Positions 50,031 through 63,076 are shown, numbered from the stretch's first letter. The stretch: DNA of 64,000 nucleotides from Xestospongia bergquistia (GCA_963965975.1 OZ014423.1:1922001-1986000); one strand, 5' to 3'. Notes: generated from the letters alone by a model not told the origin. Numbers and translations are program-made.

Positions 50031-51858
50031 GTCCAGTTCAGGTATTGATAGATTAACTATTAATCCTTACCAATGGGAAGCAGAGTGTTTGAATGGAGAT
50101 GAGGTCAGAGGTAAAAATAATAATCTCACAGCTCATCAGTCATATGATTCCACACTGGACTAAGTTGTTGGTAGGACATACAATCAAATGGTGTGGTGAT
50201 TTACATATATAGATAGATATGCCATAAGTCCAAAATTTTTGAGTGCTTGCATTAAAGTTTAGTTATTCTATAATTTTATTTTTGTAGATATAATTTACAG
50301 TTTATTTGTGTATACGTACTTAGTAATAAGGAGCTGCAATAATTAAATATTGCTCAAAAGCTTTGGACTTACTTTTGGTATTAGTAAATGTAAAATGAGA
50401 TTTTTATATCATTACAACATTACTATATTGAGATCTCTCTACAAGCAGCTATGGAAATTATTGTACTTTTAAAGAATAATGAAACTATAGGACTACCTCT
50501 AGGTCAAGTAGACGAGGCTTGTGCAAGCATGTTACATCATTGATATAATACATTATAGGTAATATGAACCAGCTAGCTATTTATTTTATTTGGCGACTTC
50601 TCTAGATCTCCTACTTTAATGATACTACTATTCTCTTATAGTTTGCGTATTTTTCTTTCTCTACAGATAGAATACGTTGTTACTCCATTAATGGGTATTT
50701 AAAACTTCACTAAAATCAGGTCAAATATTTTAAATAATTCTACTAGGTATACAGATGGTTCTGTTTGCAAGTGAGGATTGAGATTTAAAATACTATCTAT
50801 TTACTATTCTCTAGTAAATAGATAGTACAGATGCTATTAAAGCTTGTACTAATGTAGGTATAGTTAATGTTACAGCTGGACTTAGTAAGTGTATGACTGT
50901 TATTATCATTTTATCATCTCTGTCCATCATACAGACACACACACACACACCACAGTTAAACTGATAGGAATTGAGTAACATGATGATATCAATCTATCTA
51001 TATTATAACTACAAATGTCAGGGACATTGAAAAAGCTAGTGAAATGGTATATTAGCTAATTAAATCATTTTAGACTATTTTATATACATTTCTAGCTCCA
51101 ATTATTCTAATCCTTTTCAATGCTGGTCCATTTGATATAAGTTATGCTAAATAAAATCCTCGATATCTTGCTATTTTAGAAGCTTATTATCCAGCTCAGG
51201 TATAAGACAGTCTACAATAATGTAGTATTATATTTTATATGAACAGACTGCTGGTGAAGCTATAGCCAATGTACTTACTGGAAAATATATCCCAGCTGGT
51301 AACACTTGGCCTAGACCAAGTCCCTCCTATAGTTGACATAGTTCTAATATGATATAATTTTACAGATCATATACTACCTTCAAATATTCTGACTTATCTA
51401 TTACTCCAACTATTGCTAAAACAGGAGATAATATCACTGTCATTGTCTCTGTAACCAATACTGGAAATATGGATGGAGATGAAGTAAGACAGTGAAATAC
51501 AAGTAGAGTTAAGTAACAGAGTTTTCTTTATGATCAGGTGACTCAAGTTTATATCCAATGGAAGAACCCTGATATACCAGCTCCTATTAGACAGTTAGTG
51601 GGTGTAAATAGGAATTTTATTATTAAAGGAGACACAACACAGGTTTGTATAATTTATATCAATCTAAGTCATGTATCCTCTCTCTCTTCCACTTTATAGT
51701 TAACATTTACAATAACTAGTGAACAGATGCAGATCTGGATATCAGATTGGATTATTCCTGAGGGTGTTTATGATGTATATATTAGAGGACAACAACCTAA
51801 TCAAACAACTACTGTTCCCTTTAATATCTTAATTGGTTATTACACTGTCTCTGGATGA
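50031..51858 (+). pseudogene. Decayed GH3-family glycosidase (beta-xylosidase/glucosidase-like)
   Basis: Pieces in collinear order match a secreted GH3 enzyme. Around 50031-50105 is GIDRLTINPYQWEAECLNGD (the family's early PYQWWNE-type motif). At 50830-50885 there is a DAIKACTN-like piece. At 51094-51199 is IILILFNAGPFDISYAK followed by a stop (51152-51154) and then NPRYLAILEAYYPAQ. At 51247-51338 is TAGEAIANVLTGKYIPAG, after which the expected LPYTW is deleted. The C-terminal fibronectin-like domain is still open over exons 51366-51483, 51538-51642 and 51700-51858 (TVIVSVTNTGNMDGDEV, QVYIQW, stop at 51858). Most of the catalytic half is missing, so I call it a pseudogene. Confidence 0.85.
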
Positions 51859-52180
51859 TAATAAATTATTAGAATTGTACTTATAAAATATCTTTAACTT
51901 ATTAATGCTGCACTTTATTTCGTATTGTTCCTGCCTCTAATAATTATGTATACCAAATCATTTTTAAGTAGTATTTTACTATCGAGTTTATGTATATACA
52001 AAACCCAGACAGTATATACAGTGTAGGTATATATGTACACATATATACAATATGGAATACTGAAGAGAGGGAGCCGTGATTAACTCTGCATGACATAACC
52101 TGTGGACAGGACATAATTTGAATAATTCATAGCGGTATTAATTAATATTATGGTTTATAGTGTTTATTTTAAAAACTGCT
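51859..52180. other. Intergenic upstream of the ankyrin array
   Basis: AT-rich, with a TGTATATAC-type repeat around 51990-52050. It should hold the promoter of the first array gene; no specific element seen. Confidence 0.5.
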
Positions 52181-55100
52181 ATGGCGGTGGGTAATCCTTC
52201 ATCACTCACCCTAGATAAGCTGTTAGATCAAAAGCCGCCACTGCCTGAAGTGTGTGAATATGTTAGAACTAGTCGCTGGTATAAATTGGGAATACAATTA
52301 GAGGTAGATGAAGTAGAACTGAAAGAAATTAGAAATGATACTGGATCTTATAAAAGAACTCTAATGTATCAGTTATGGCTTCGTACTCAACCTAATGCAA
52401 CAAGAAGACAACTATTGACAGCTTTAAGAACAAAAGATGTTGGAGAGAACACAGTCGCAGAAAATTATGAAAAAATATTAAATAGAATGGTCAGTGTTAT
52501 TATACTTGTATGATACCAAAACTGATCAATAAATTTACTACAGGTACAGATAACTCAAGTAGTCACAATTGAATCTACCAAACAATCAGTACCAAATCCT
52601 GGTATAATAAATTATATTACGTTATGTTAATTAGAATAAGATTGTGGAATGTAATACACTCCCAATATTGTACAGGCCCATCTGACAAAACTTATAACAA
52701 CATCTCTTATTACACTTTCACATGATTATTATATATTTTGTATTCTCAGTAAATTAATAACATAACTTTCAAGTCTCATTTGACTATGATGTTATGTTAT
52801 TACTATCTTTTTTAAAATTTAGTTGTAGATATTCTCTATCGGAATATTGAGCGACTTCCAGAATTAGCAACCATAGCTTCGAAACTCAAAATAGAATTTC
52901 GTAAACTGAGTGTAGACGTTAAGAGATCAGTTGAAAATGTTGATATAGATGAAGTAAAACTTATTATAAATTTAGCTTTAAAGGATAATATTCGACATGT
53001 GTCAACTGATATGTATTTGAAGACTTTAGACGAAATAGACTCTGTTAAGAAAATTTTTCCTTTTCTCATCAAAAATGATTTTGTTGGGTATCTCAATTAT
53101 GGTTTGTTGAAGGAGATCAGTGAGTTAGTGGAAAATACTGAAGTTAAAGAGAAGTTTGATCGTTATGAGAGTGAATATAAACATCTTCTCAATGCATCAA
53201 CTTTTAATATTCTAATGCAAGTGTTCCATGACTATCCTGATCTTTCTCCAACTACTGCTGTTGGACTTCCTGAAATAATGTTTCGTCTGGAGAGCCCTTG
53301 GCCTGAAGGAAGCATACTTACCTGGCAAGAATATCTCAAAGCTAGATTTCCTAACTGGGCTGATTCACTTGCTCCTAAAGAATATTCAAATGAATGTATT
53401 ATAGTAACATATGCCATACTTCCTTCTGCTCTACCTGCTGCTCTAAAAGATCTCAGAGATCCAGCTGTACTAAAGGAACTAGAAGATATTGGAGTTACTG
53501 TATTACAGTTACCTGATGTGTTGAAAAATGGAAATGAGAGCACAGGTATATTAACATCTATCTTCCTATCCTCTTGTATCCTGATTATTATTTCATTTAG
53601 GACACACAGAAGAGAAAGACTTACAAGTTCCAAAAATATCACAAGAGGAAATGGTACAACACAATACAATATATTATTTATAATGACATTATAATTTTTA
53701 TAGACTAAGAGATTATATGGAGCTGTTGTTAGTGGAGATGTTGTTCAAATAATTCAACTGATTAAAGACGGAATTGATATAAATTCCAAGTTTTATGATG
53801 AGTCCGGAGTTTGTAGATTGGTATGAATATCATCAAATATGATTGTCATTTGTCTCTGTCTTCTAGGGCAACAGTGAGTCTCTCCTTCATTTAGCAGTAG
53901 ATGCAGGCAGACATAATGTACTATATGCTCTTATTAATCAAGGAGCTGATGTTAATATAGTTGATAAGGTAATGATATAATCATCATATCTTCATTAGTC
54001 TTCATTAAATCTTAATATACATTAGACAGGTAAAACAGCATTATATTATGCTATTGAACATAACTATAGTGACATGGTACAAACATTATTGGATCATGGA
54101 GCAACTATCAACAAAGTCAGTTCATTTTGAACTAATCATTTTTATTATTATATATTTCTAAATAGACTGGTGGGAGTTATCTTCATTACTTTGTTGAACA
54201 AAGAAAAACTAAAGAAATTCAAAATTTACTCTCTAAAGGAGTCAATGGAGACTTACCTGATAAAGTATTAGTAGTAGTTCAATATATTGTGTAATATTAT
54301 TATATATCTAGTTTGGAGATACTCCACTTCATTGTGCTATTAATTTTGGTTATAATGATATTGTAGAGGTATTGCTAAAGCATGGAGTTAATCCAAGAGG
54401 CCAAAATAAGGTCAGGAAGGTCAGAAACACTACAAAACTGTCAATGATTTAGTCTGTTATACAGGAAGGATGGAGTCCTTTGTATTTAGCAGCAATGAAG
54501 GAGAATACTACAGCATTACAACATCTCTTGGATCATGGTGTTAAGATGAAAGAGGCTAATGTAAGTAGTTTAATCACATTTTATCATATATTACTAACTG
54601 TATTCTCAATGTACTATAGTCATACCTTCATTATGCTGCTATGAAAGGTCATACTCAAGTTTTTAGATCAGTATTAAAGTATAAAGTGACAGTGGACATA
54701 TTGGATGAAGTATGTGTTATTAAATTTTAAAAGTTTATATCATATATAACAAAGTATGATACTATGTATTGTTGTGATCATAGGATAAGAGAACACCACT
54801 TCATATTGCTTCAGACTATGGTAGTGATGATATTGCTGAAATGTTGTTACAACATAGAGCTAAAGTTAATGCTAAAGACAAGGTAAATGTCAACTAAATC
54901 ACCATAAACTTACTAACACTGTCAGTTCATACATTATACCAATTAGAAATGGTTTGTTATAATAAACAATACAGGATTGTTAAAGTGACCAAATATATCA
55001 CTTTCACTTTAAATAGGATAACTAAATTATCATGTTATATTTTTTACTAATAGCATAAAAAGACTCCTTTACATTATGCTGCTGAGAAAGGTCACAATGC

Positions 55101-56435
55101 TATAGTAGAGATTCTGATAAAATATAAAGCTGATGTGAATTGTGTAGATGAGGTACATTGAAAATATATTAAGTCACTCGTTTATTGGTAGTCATTATTA
55201 TAGTATAAATATACCCCACTTCATAATGCTGCCAGTAATCATTATGAGGTAGTATCAACATTATTATCTCATAATGCTAAGATTAACGCTGCTGCCAAAG
55301 TAAGTAATACACACACAAGCACACACACATACCCGCACATATATATTGTTTACCAATATTGCAATATTTTGTTAATGGTCTGACACAGGATGGTTGGACA
55401 GCCTTGAATCAGGCTGCTTGGAATGGTCAGAACAGAATAGTTGAACTATTACTATCACAGGGAGCTGATCCAAACATTGTGGATAAAGTACTATATGTCA
55501 CCATTAATTTTGATATCATTAATTTGTATCATATAATTTCAGGAGGGTTGGGGTGCCTTGAGACATGCGGCTAAAGAAGGTCACAGTGATGTTATACAAA
55601 CATTAATAAATCATGGTGTAGATCTTAGTGTTATGGATGAGGTAACTATCTTGTTAAGAGACAACTCTTTGTGATGTGTGTTTGTATTTAGGAAGGATGG
55701 ACGATACTTCATGTAGCAGCTCAACGTGGATATGCTAATGTTGTTGATGTTCTTTTGAAGAACAAATTTAATGTCAATGCCAAAGATGAAGTATGATTAT
55801 GACTATATCATGTCACTATTGTACATACTTTTTCATTACAAAAGTAGTGACAGTTATAATTACCTTGAGTGAATACTAAATTGATTTCTTCACAGAATGG
55901 ATGGAGTGCTTTTAACTGTGCAATTGTTAAAGGCCATCCTGATGTTGTTAGAACAATGATAGAGTATGGAGCAAAAATCAATGTTATAGAGGAAGTAAGT
56001 AAAGTAACTGTTAACTATTGTTTATACAACACACTAGGAGGATGGGAAGACCTCTATCCATCATGCTGTTGATAGTCTCTACAAACCAGGACGTGTTGAA
56101 GTGGTTGAGATACTACTAAAAAATAAAGCTGATCCTAATGCTGTAGATGATGTAAGATTAATTGTATTTTATACTTCAAGTTATATTGTGTTGTATTAAA
56201 TAGAATGGCACAACTCCACTTCATTATGCTGTTAATAGAGGATATACTGACGTTGTTCAAGTTTTATTAAAGTATGGAGCAGATGTTAATATTCAAGATG
56301 ATGTGAGTTATTATTATTATGTAGTGATTAGAGTGTAATGTTTATGTATACATTATACAGGCTGGAGAGACACCAATGGATCAAGCCATTGATAACGAAA
56401 CTATTTTAGAATTATTTGGCAAAGTTACCATTTAA
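52181..56435 (+). CDS. Death domain / helical domain / ankyrin-array protein (array gene A)
   Basis: 21 exons: 52181-52489, 52544-52601, 52823-53545, 53601-53653, 53704-53820, 53867-53968, 54026-54115, 54166-54264, 54312-54410, 54465-54560, 54620-54709, 54784-54882, 55054-55152, 55204-55299, 55389-55487, 55543-55641, 55692-55790, 55896-55994, 56038-56151, 56204-56302, 56361-56435; 937 residues. Residues about 15-95 are a death domain (VCEYVRTSRWYKLGIQLEV, YQLWLRTQPNATRRQLLTAL). Residues about 125-360 are a large helical domain I cannot name (LIKNDFVGYLNYGLLKEIS, DLRDPAVLKELEDIGV). About 15 ankyrin repeats follow, one per phase-0 exon of 90-114 bases, with motifs such as TPLHYAA and VEILLKNKAD. 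No membrane segment or signal peptide. It is probably an intracellular adaptor or sensor that recruits death-domain partners. Confidence 0.92.
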
Positions 56436-56660
56436 ATTGAGATATAACATATTGAGATATAATTATGTTGGGTTTCATTTAAAAATGACAACAGGGGAGG
56501 TGCACTCTCAAATCTAGAACATTATTATTATGTAGTAGTAATTGAGTGTGATATCTTTGTGTATATTATATAAGAAGAACCCATCAACTACGAACTTATT
56601 TTTGAGTTAATTTTAAATTATGTACCTTTGATGGGGCTGGGGAGGAGGCGTTTGTTTAAC
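53440..56660 (+). repeat. Tandem duplicated ankyrin block, copy 1
   Basis: From the codons for LKDLRDPAVLKELED to beyond the stop and into the next death-domain exon, this stretch is nearly identical, introns included, to 60080-63328. The offset is about 6.64 kb. Confidence 0.95.
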
Positions 56661-56666
56661 TGAAAA

Positions 56667-57800
56667 ATGTCTGACAAGTATCTTGAACAATTGTTGGATG
56701 AAGTCCCTCAACTTCACGAAGTGTGCAACTATGTTAGAACTGCTCATCGCTACGAGTTAGGTATACAATTACAACTGAATACTGTGGACTGTGGACTTGG
56801 ATGATATAAATGATTCTGCTGTGACTGACAAACTATCCTGTATGTGTGGCTCAATAAGAGAGCTGATACTGCTACAAGAAGATCATTGTTAACGCATAAG
56901 GGTAGGAAAGGGTGGGGCAGGAGGGGCTGAAGCCCCCCCCCCCCCCCCAACTTCACATCAGGGGGGCTAAGCCCCCCCTGATTTGCACTCAAGACTATGT
57001 ACATAATAACCTCTTGACTGAAGTGGTTATTGTGTTAATTTGTGTACATTAACAATCAATCACCACATTATTGTGTGGTGATGTTACCTTCTGTAAAATT
57101 AATTGCTATAACAAAAGTATTAATAGAATGGAATGCACTTTTTCAATCTTACTCAGACTATAAAATTACCTACAAACTACTATGACCCAAGAACAACTAA
57201 ACAATGTCATGTTGTTACACACACATAAGGACCATACAGATAACATAAACTTATTAGAAATAGCTATAGTTTGTTTCTTTTAACGACAGATGAATTAATT
57301 TGTTTGGTCATTTTTGATGTAACGCTAAGGTCAGCCCCCCCCCCCCCCCAACTTAAACTTCATTCCTACCCCCCTGTAACGACTTTACAAACTGATCATG
57401 TTGGTCAGAAGAGGATTGCAGTTGAGTATCAAGAGAAGCTGATGACTATGGTTATTGTAGTCAATACAGGATTATTCTGGTGTATGTAGAGTCAGCAATA
57501 ACAGATTAACTAGCACATAATAGTATGAAATATAATAGAGACCCAGTGTAGGAATGTTGTACTTTATTGTGAAGTTAATACATTTATGTTCCAATACTTA
57601 TGTCAAGTTAAAGTTTGGGGTATAGGGTATGGTATTAATCACCTATTATATGGACAGTGTTTGTTAATATTAGTATCGTTATCAGGTCTATAGCAACTGC
57701 CTTGATTCAGTATTTATATATATCACATGTGTTATCATTTCAGGCAGCTGAGATGAGGGAGAAAGCTCAACTCAAGCTCAAGTGAGTCTAGAAACTTGAG
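56667..57800 (+). pseudogene. Broken death-domain exons of an array gene
   Basis: Starts MSDKYLEQLLDEVPQLHEV like the intact gene at 63335 and then breaks several times. An 8-base duplication near 56783-56800 shifts the frame, bases are lost around 56835-56845, a 487-base insertion splits the exon (56895-57381), and the second exon (from 57744, AAEMREKAQL) runs into a stop. The remaining end of exon 1 is 57382-57439. It may be the ancestral first exons of array gene B. Confidence 0.9.
56895..57381. mobile_element. MITE-like insertion with 5-bp target duplication
   Basis: Compared with the intact exon at 63335-63631, 487 extra bases lie between GTTAACG and ACTTTAC. The flanking TAACG at 56890-56894 is repeated at 57377-57381. 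The ends are short inverted repeats: CATAAGGGTAGGAA on the left and, read in reverse complement, CAGGGGGGTAGGAA on the right. The interior has long C runs and a hairpin TCAGGGGGGCTAAGCCCCCC followed by TGA. No coding capacity, so it is a non-autonomous element. Superfamily not determined. Confidence 0.8.
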
Positions 57801-58956
57801 AAACTAGTCTAGTGAGTCTAGAAACTTAAGTATACCAATGGAACTGAAAAATAAGTGACATGTTATTTATTGTGTCTTGAATATTTACCAAGATATTGAA
57901 TAAAGAAAGAAGTATAATAATAGAAATGTAAAATCCATCATAACTAATATTTTGAAGTATTTAGAACGAAAACACAAATTTTAGAGACCACTTATAAAGA
58001 GGGTAGTACATTAATGTATTGAACTATATCTTGTATACTGAATGATTTTAGAGTAAATGTGGATTATGAACACTCACTCTCTACATTTCATCCCTTCCAT
58101 TTAATGCCCTTATTACACACTTGTTAAACAATAACAATAATTTTCCCTGTATACACAGTACTGTGTATACAGGGAAAAGTACTATTGTTATAATACACCC
58201 TCACTAGTGAGAGTGTATTATAACAATAGTACTTTCAACTTCCTCCTCTATAAGGTAGAATTGAAACAGTTTATTGCTTTGGTAATTATAATCATTTTAT
58301 AAGACAATACTCTATAGCAAATTCAGTATCAAATTTATGTTAACATATCTATCAGGTATACATCTCAGCAAAACCAATGAATGTTTTCATAGTGATAAAC
58401 CACCACTGTGTATATATGGTTGAAATACATACTTGCATCTATCTAACAGACTCTGAGTTATGATACATTAGTTAGAAGTGTGACTCTTTACAATGACATT
58501 GACATTATAATATAACCCTTTTTTATTGAAAAAAATGAATGCCCAATAGCTACTGCTAGTTTAAAGAGCACAAACAGAATAGAACAATAATAAATAAAAC
58601 AGAATTAAGGTATTAAAGTACAGGATATAGTATCATTAATAACACAGAGATAAATAAGTGATTGATAGTATATAATAAGTTTTAGTGTGATAAGTAATAG
58701 TGAGTTGATAATTAGTAAAGAAGAATATTTACTTTAGATTAAGTGATTAGAGATGAGCTAGATATCACATGATAAGGAAGTAAATTCCCTTAGTATACAA
58801 ATCACCAGAATACGATATATTAGCATATGAGTTATCAGTAGAAACTGTAAACTTCAAACTGTACAAATATAATATTAATGTTATATGATGCATTATGTAA
58901 ATAGTTATTACATGAAATTTAAGGGGAGGTGGACAAGGGAGTGTATTCAGGAAGAG
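57801..58956. other. Region upstream of array gene B
   Basis: AT-rich. It contains two adjacent palindromes (58141-58235) and otherwise no gene that I can support. It includes the promoter and leader of gene B. Confidence 0.6.
58141..58235. repeat. Two adjacent long palindromes
   Basis: 58141-58178 has 18-base perfect arms with a TA centre (TTTTCCCTGTATACACAG and its complement). 58176-58235 is a 60-base palindrome with one mismatch pair, built on AAAGTACTATTGTTATAATA. They overlap by three bases. Confidence 0.95.
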
Positions 58957-61900
58957 ATGGCCACTGATAAACCTGGAGTACTAGAATATAGGAAAGCTAT
59001 AAATGATGTTATCACTTCTAGATATGCTAGACTTAGTCAAACACTGAATAGTTCCATGGAAACCTTTGCCAGACATATGATTGAAGTCAAACTCATAGGC
59101 AGAGGAGTCATGAGATCTCTCAATTATGATGATATTATGGAACAATTTATGTCAGCAATGGAATTCAAACATAGTATCCCAGAGTTACAAGAACACTGTC
59201 AACTGTTTATTGGTGTTCTTGAAAAATTAGGTGGAGCACCAAAAAAGGCTGCTGATGAATTTGCTACAGCATGGAGCCACTTAGAACCAGGTAGCTATTC
59301 CATACAGAGTTCAGCACCAAGTTTGAGTGAGTTTTGTAATATTGTCATCAAGCTTAATAAGTTCTGTTATATTTTATAGACTCTGATCTCATCAAATCAA
59401 ATCCAGGTAAGCAAAAATGATCTAAATCTATTGATTAATATAAAACAACATGTTTAGTTGTAGACTTTGTCTATGAAAAGATTGAAGAGGTACAAGAATT
59501 AGCAGAGATAGCTCACAAATTGAAAGAACGATTTTCAACACTATACATAACAGTACGACAGTCACTAGTAGCTAACAACATTGATTTATCTGTAGCTAAA
59601 GAGCTTCTTTGTCTGTCTTTAGAAGAAAATCGTTGCTTGCCTAAAGTGATGGAATCATGTATGAAAAAACTTGAGAAAGTTGAAAATATTGGGGACTTCT
59701 TTGTATTTCTGATTAAGCATCATTTCATTGGCTACTTAAATTATGCTCTCTTAAGGAAGATTTCTCGACTAGCTAATGATTCAACTATTAACAACCAGTT
59801 TGAGCAATATGAACAAGAGTGTACTATATTATTTAACAAAGCTTCTTTTAAAAATATTATGGAGATGTTTCGTCAATATCCAGACCTCAAACCATCAACT
59901 GCTATTGGATTACCTCATATTGTGTTCCAACTTGATAGACCATGGCTTTTAAAGCGATTATATAGTTGGATTACAACTTTTTCTGGATTCTCTTGGTCTA
60001 ATTCAGCTTCACTCAATGAAATAAGACAAAAGTGTGTTCTCATAACATATGCTGTGCTGCCTTCAGTTATACCTGCTGTTCTAAAAGATCTCAGAGATCC
60101 AGCTGTACTAAAGGAACTAGAGGATGTTGGAGTTACTGTAGTACAGTTACCTGATGTATTGAAAAGTGGAAATGAGAGCACAGGTATATTAAAATCTATC
60201 CTCCTATCCTCTTGTATCCTGATTATTATTTCATTTAGGACACACAGAAGAGAAAGACTTACAAGTTCCAAAAATATCACAAGAGGAAATGGTACAACAC
60301 AATACAATATATTATTTATAATGACATTATAATTTTTATAGATTAAAAGATTATATGGAGCTGTTGTTAATGGAGATGTTGTTCAAATAATTCAACTGAT
60401 TAAAGACAGAATTGATATAAATTCCAAGTTTTATGATGAGTCTGGTGTTTGTAGATTGGTATGAATATCATCAAATATGATTGTCACTTGTCTCTGTCTT
60501 CTAGGGCAACAGTGAGTCTCTCCTTCATTTAGCAGTAGATGCAGGCAGACATAATGTACTATTTACTCTTATTAATCAAGGAGCTGATGTTAATATAGTT
60601 GATAAGGTAATGATATAATCATCATATCTTCATTAGTCTTCATTAAATCTTAATATACATTAGACAGGTAAAACAGCATTATATTATGCTATTGAACATA
60701 ACTATAGTGACATGGTACAAACATTATTGGATCATGGAGCAACTATCAACAAAGTCAGTTCACTTTGAACTAATCATTTTTATTATTATATATTTCTAAA
60801 TAGACTGGCGGCAGTTATCTTCATTACTTTGTTGAACAAAGAAAAACTAAAGAAATTCAAAATTTACTCTCTAAAGGAGTCAATGGAGACTTACCTGATA
60901 AAGTATTAGTAGTAGTTCAATATATTGTGTAATATTATTACATATATCTAGTTTGGAGATACTCCACTTCATTGTGCTATTAATTTTGGTTATAATGATA
61001 TTGTAGAGGTATTGCTAAAACATGGAGTTAATCCAAGAGGCCAAAATAAGGTCAGGAAGGTCAGAAATACTACAAAACTGTCAATGATTTAGTCATGTTA
61101 TACAGGAAGGATGGAGTCCTTTGTATTTAGCAGCAATGAAGGAGAATATTACAGCATTTCAACATCTCTTGGATCATGGTGTTAAGATGAAAGAGGCTAA
61201 TGTAAGTAGTTTAATCACATTTTATCATATATTACTAACTGTATTCTCAATGTACTATAGTCATACCTTCATTATGCTGCTATGAAAGGTCATACTCCAG
61301 TTTTTAGATCAGTATTAAAGTATAAAGTGACAGTGGACATATTGGATGAAGTATGTGTTATTAAATTTTAAAAGTTTATATCATATATAACAAAGTATGA
61401 TACTATGTATTGTTGTGATCATAGGATAAGAGAACACCACTTCATATTGCTTCAGACTATGGTAGTGATGATATTACTGAAATGTTGTTACAACATAGAG
61501 CTAAAGTTAATGCTAAAGACAAGGTAAGTGTCAATTAAATCACCATAAACTTACTAACACTGTCAGTTAATACATTATACCAATTAGAAATGGTTTGTTA
61601 TAATATACAATATGGGATTGTTAAAGTGACCAAATATACCACTTGCACTTTAAATAGGATAACTAAATTATCATGTTATATTTTTTACTAATAGCATAAA
61701 AAGACTCCTTTACATTATGCTGCTGAGAAAGGTCACAATGCTATAGTAGAGATTCTGATAAAATATAAAGCTGATGTGAATTGTGTAGATGAGGTACATT
61801 GAAAATATATTAAGTCACTCGTTTATTGGTAGTCATTATTATAGTATAAATATACCCCACTTCATAATGCTGCCAGTAATCATTATGAGGTAGTATCAAC

Positions 61901-63076
61901 ATTATTATCTCATAATGCTAAGATTAACGCTGCTGCCAAAGTAAGTAATACACACACAAGCACACACACATACCCGCACATATATATTGTTTACCAATAT
62001 TGCAATATTTTGTTAATGGTCTGACACAGGATGGTTGGACAGCCTTGAATCAGGCTGCTTGGAATGGTCAGAACAGAATAGTTGAACTATTACTATCACA
62101 GGGAGCTGATCCAAACATTGTGGATAAAGTACTATATGTCACCATTAATTTTGATATCATTAATTTGTATCATATAATTTCAGGAGGGTTGGGGTGCCTT
62201 GAGACATGCGGCTAAAGAAGGTCACAGTGATGTTATACAAACATTAATAAATCATGGTGTAGATCTTAGTGTTATGGATGAGGTAACTATCTTGTTAAAA
62301 GACAATTCTTAGTGATGTGTGTTTATATTTAGGAAGGATGGACAATACTTCATGTAGCAGCTCAACGTGGATATGCTAATGTTGTTGATGTTCTTTTGAA
62401 GAACAAATTTAATGTCAATGCCAAAGATGAAGTATGATTATGACTATATCATGTCACTATTGTACATAGTTTTTCATTACAAAAGTAGTGACAGTTATAA
62501 TTACCTTGAGTTAATACTAAATTGTTTTCTACACAGAATGGATGGAGTGCTTTTAACTGTGCAATTGTTAAAGGTCATCCTGATGTTGTTAGAACAATGA
62601 TAGAGTATGGAGCAGATATCAATGTTATAGAGGAGGTAAGTAAGATAACTGTTAACTATTGTTTATAAAACACACTAGGAGGATGGGAAGACCTCTATCC
62701 ATCATGCCGTTGATAGTCTCTATAAACCAGGACGTGTTGAAGTAGTTGAGATACTACTAAAAAATAAAGCTGATCCTAATGCTGTAGATGATGTAAGATT
62801 AATTGTATTTTATACTTCAAGTTATATTGTGTTGTATTAAATAGAATGGTACAACTCCACTTCATTATGCTGTTAATAGAGGATATCCTGATGTTGTTCA
62901 AGTTTTATTAAAGTATGGAGCAGATGTTAATATTCAAGATGATGTGAGTTATTATTAATATGTAGTGATTAGAGTGTGATGTTTATATATACATTATACA
63001 GGCTGGAGAGACACCAATGGATCAAGCCATTGATAATAAAACTATTTTAGAATTATTTGGCAAAGTTACCATTTAA
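58957..63076 (+). CDS. Helical domain / ankyrin-array protein (array gene B)
   Basis: Exons: 58957-59326, 59380-59406, 59458-60183, 60239-60291, 60342-60458, 60505-60606, 60664-60753, 60804-60902, 60952-61050, 61106-61201, 61261-61350, 61425-61523, 61695-61793, 61845-61940, 62030-62128, 62184-62282, 62333-62431, 62537-62635, 62679-62792, 62845-62943, 63002-63076; 948 residues. I prefer ATG 58957 (MATDKPGV, GAGATGG context); 58885 is in frame upstream. The N-terminal 120 residues are a different helical module from gene A, with no recognisable death-domain signature (LIGRGVMRSLNYDDIMEQF, VLEKLGGAPKKAADEF). The second helical domain is homologous to gene A but diverged up to about LKDLRDPAVL. 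From there the ankyrin array is almost identical to A. Likely an intracellular adaptor or sensor with the same ligand-binding array and different signalling partner. Confidence 0.9.

Noticed and set aside
53232..53669. Minus-strand open frame of 145 codons, also seen at 59915-60307
   Set aside because: It is antisense to the helical-domain exon. It recurs only because the region is duplicated and shows no recognisable motif.
56941..57355. Long poly-C runs considered as assembly gaps or vector
   Set aside because: They lie inside an insertion bounded by a target-site duplication, which fits a mobile element. Run length itself may be unreliable.
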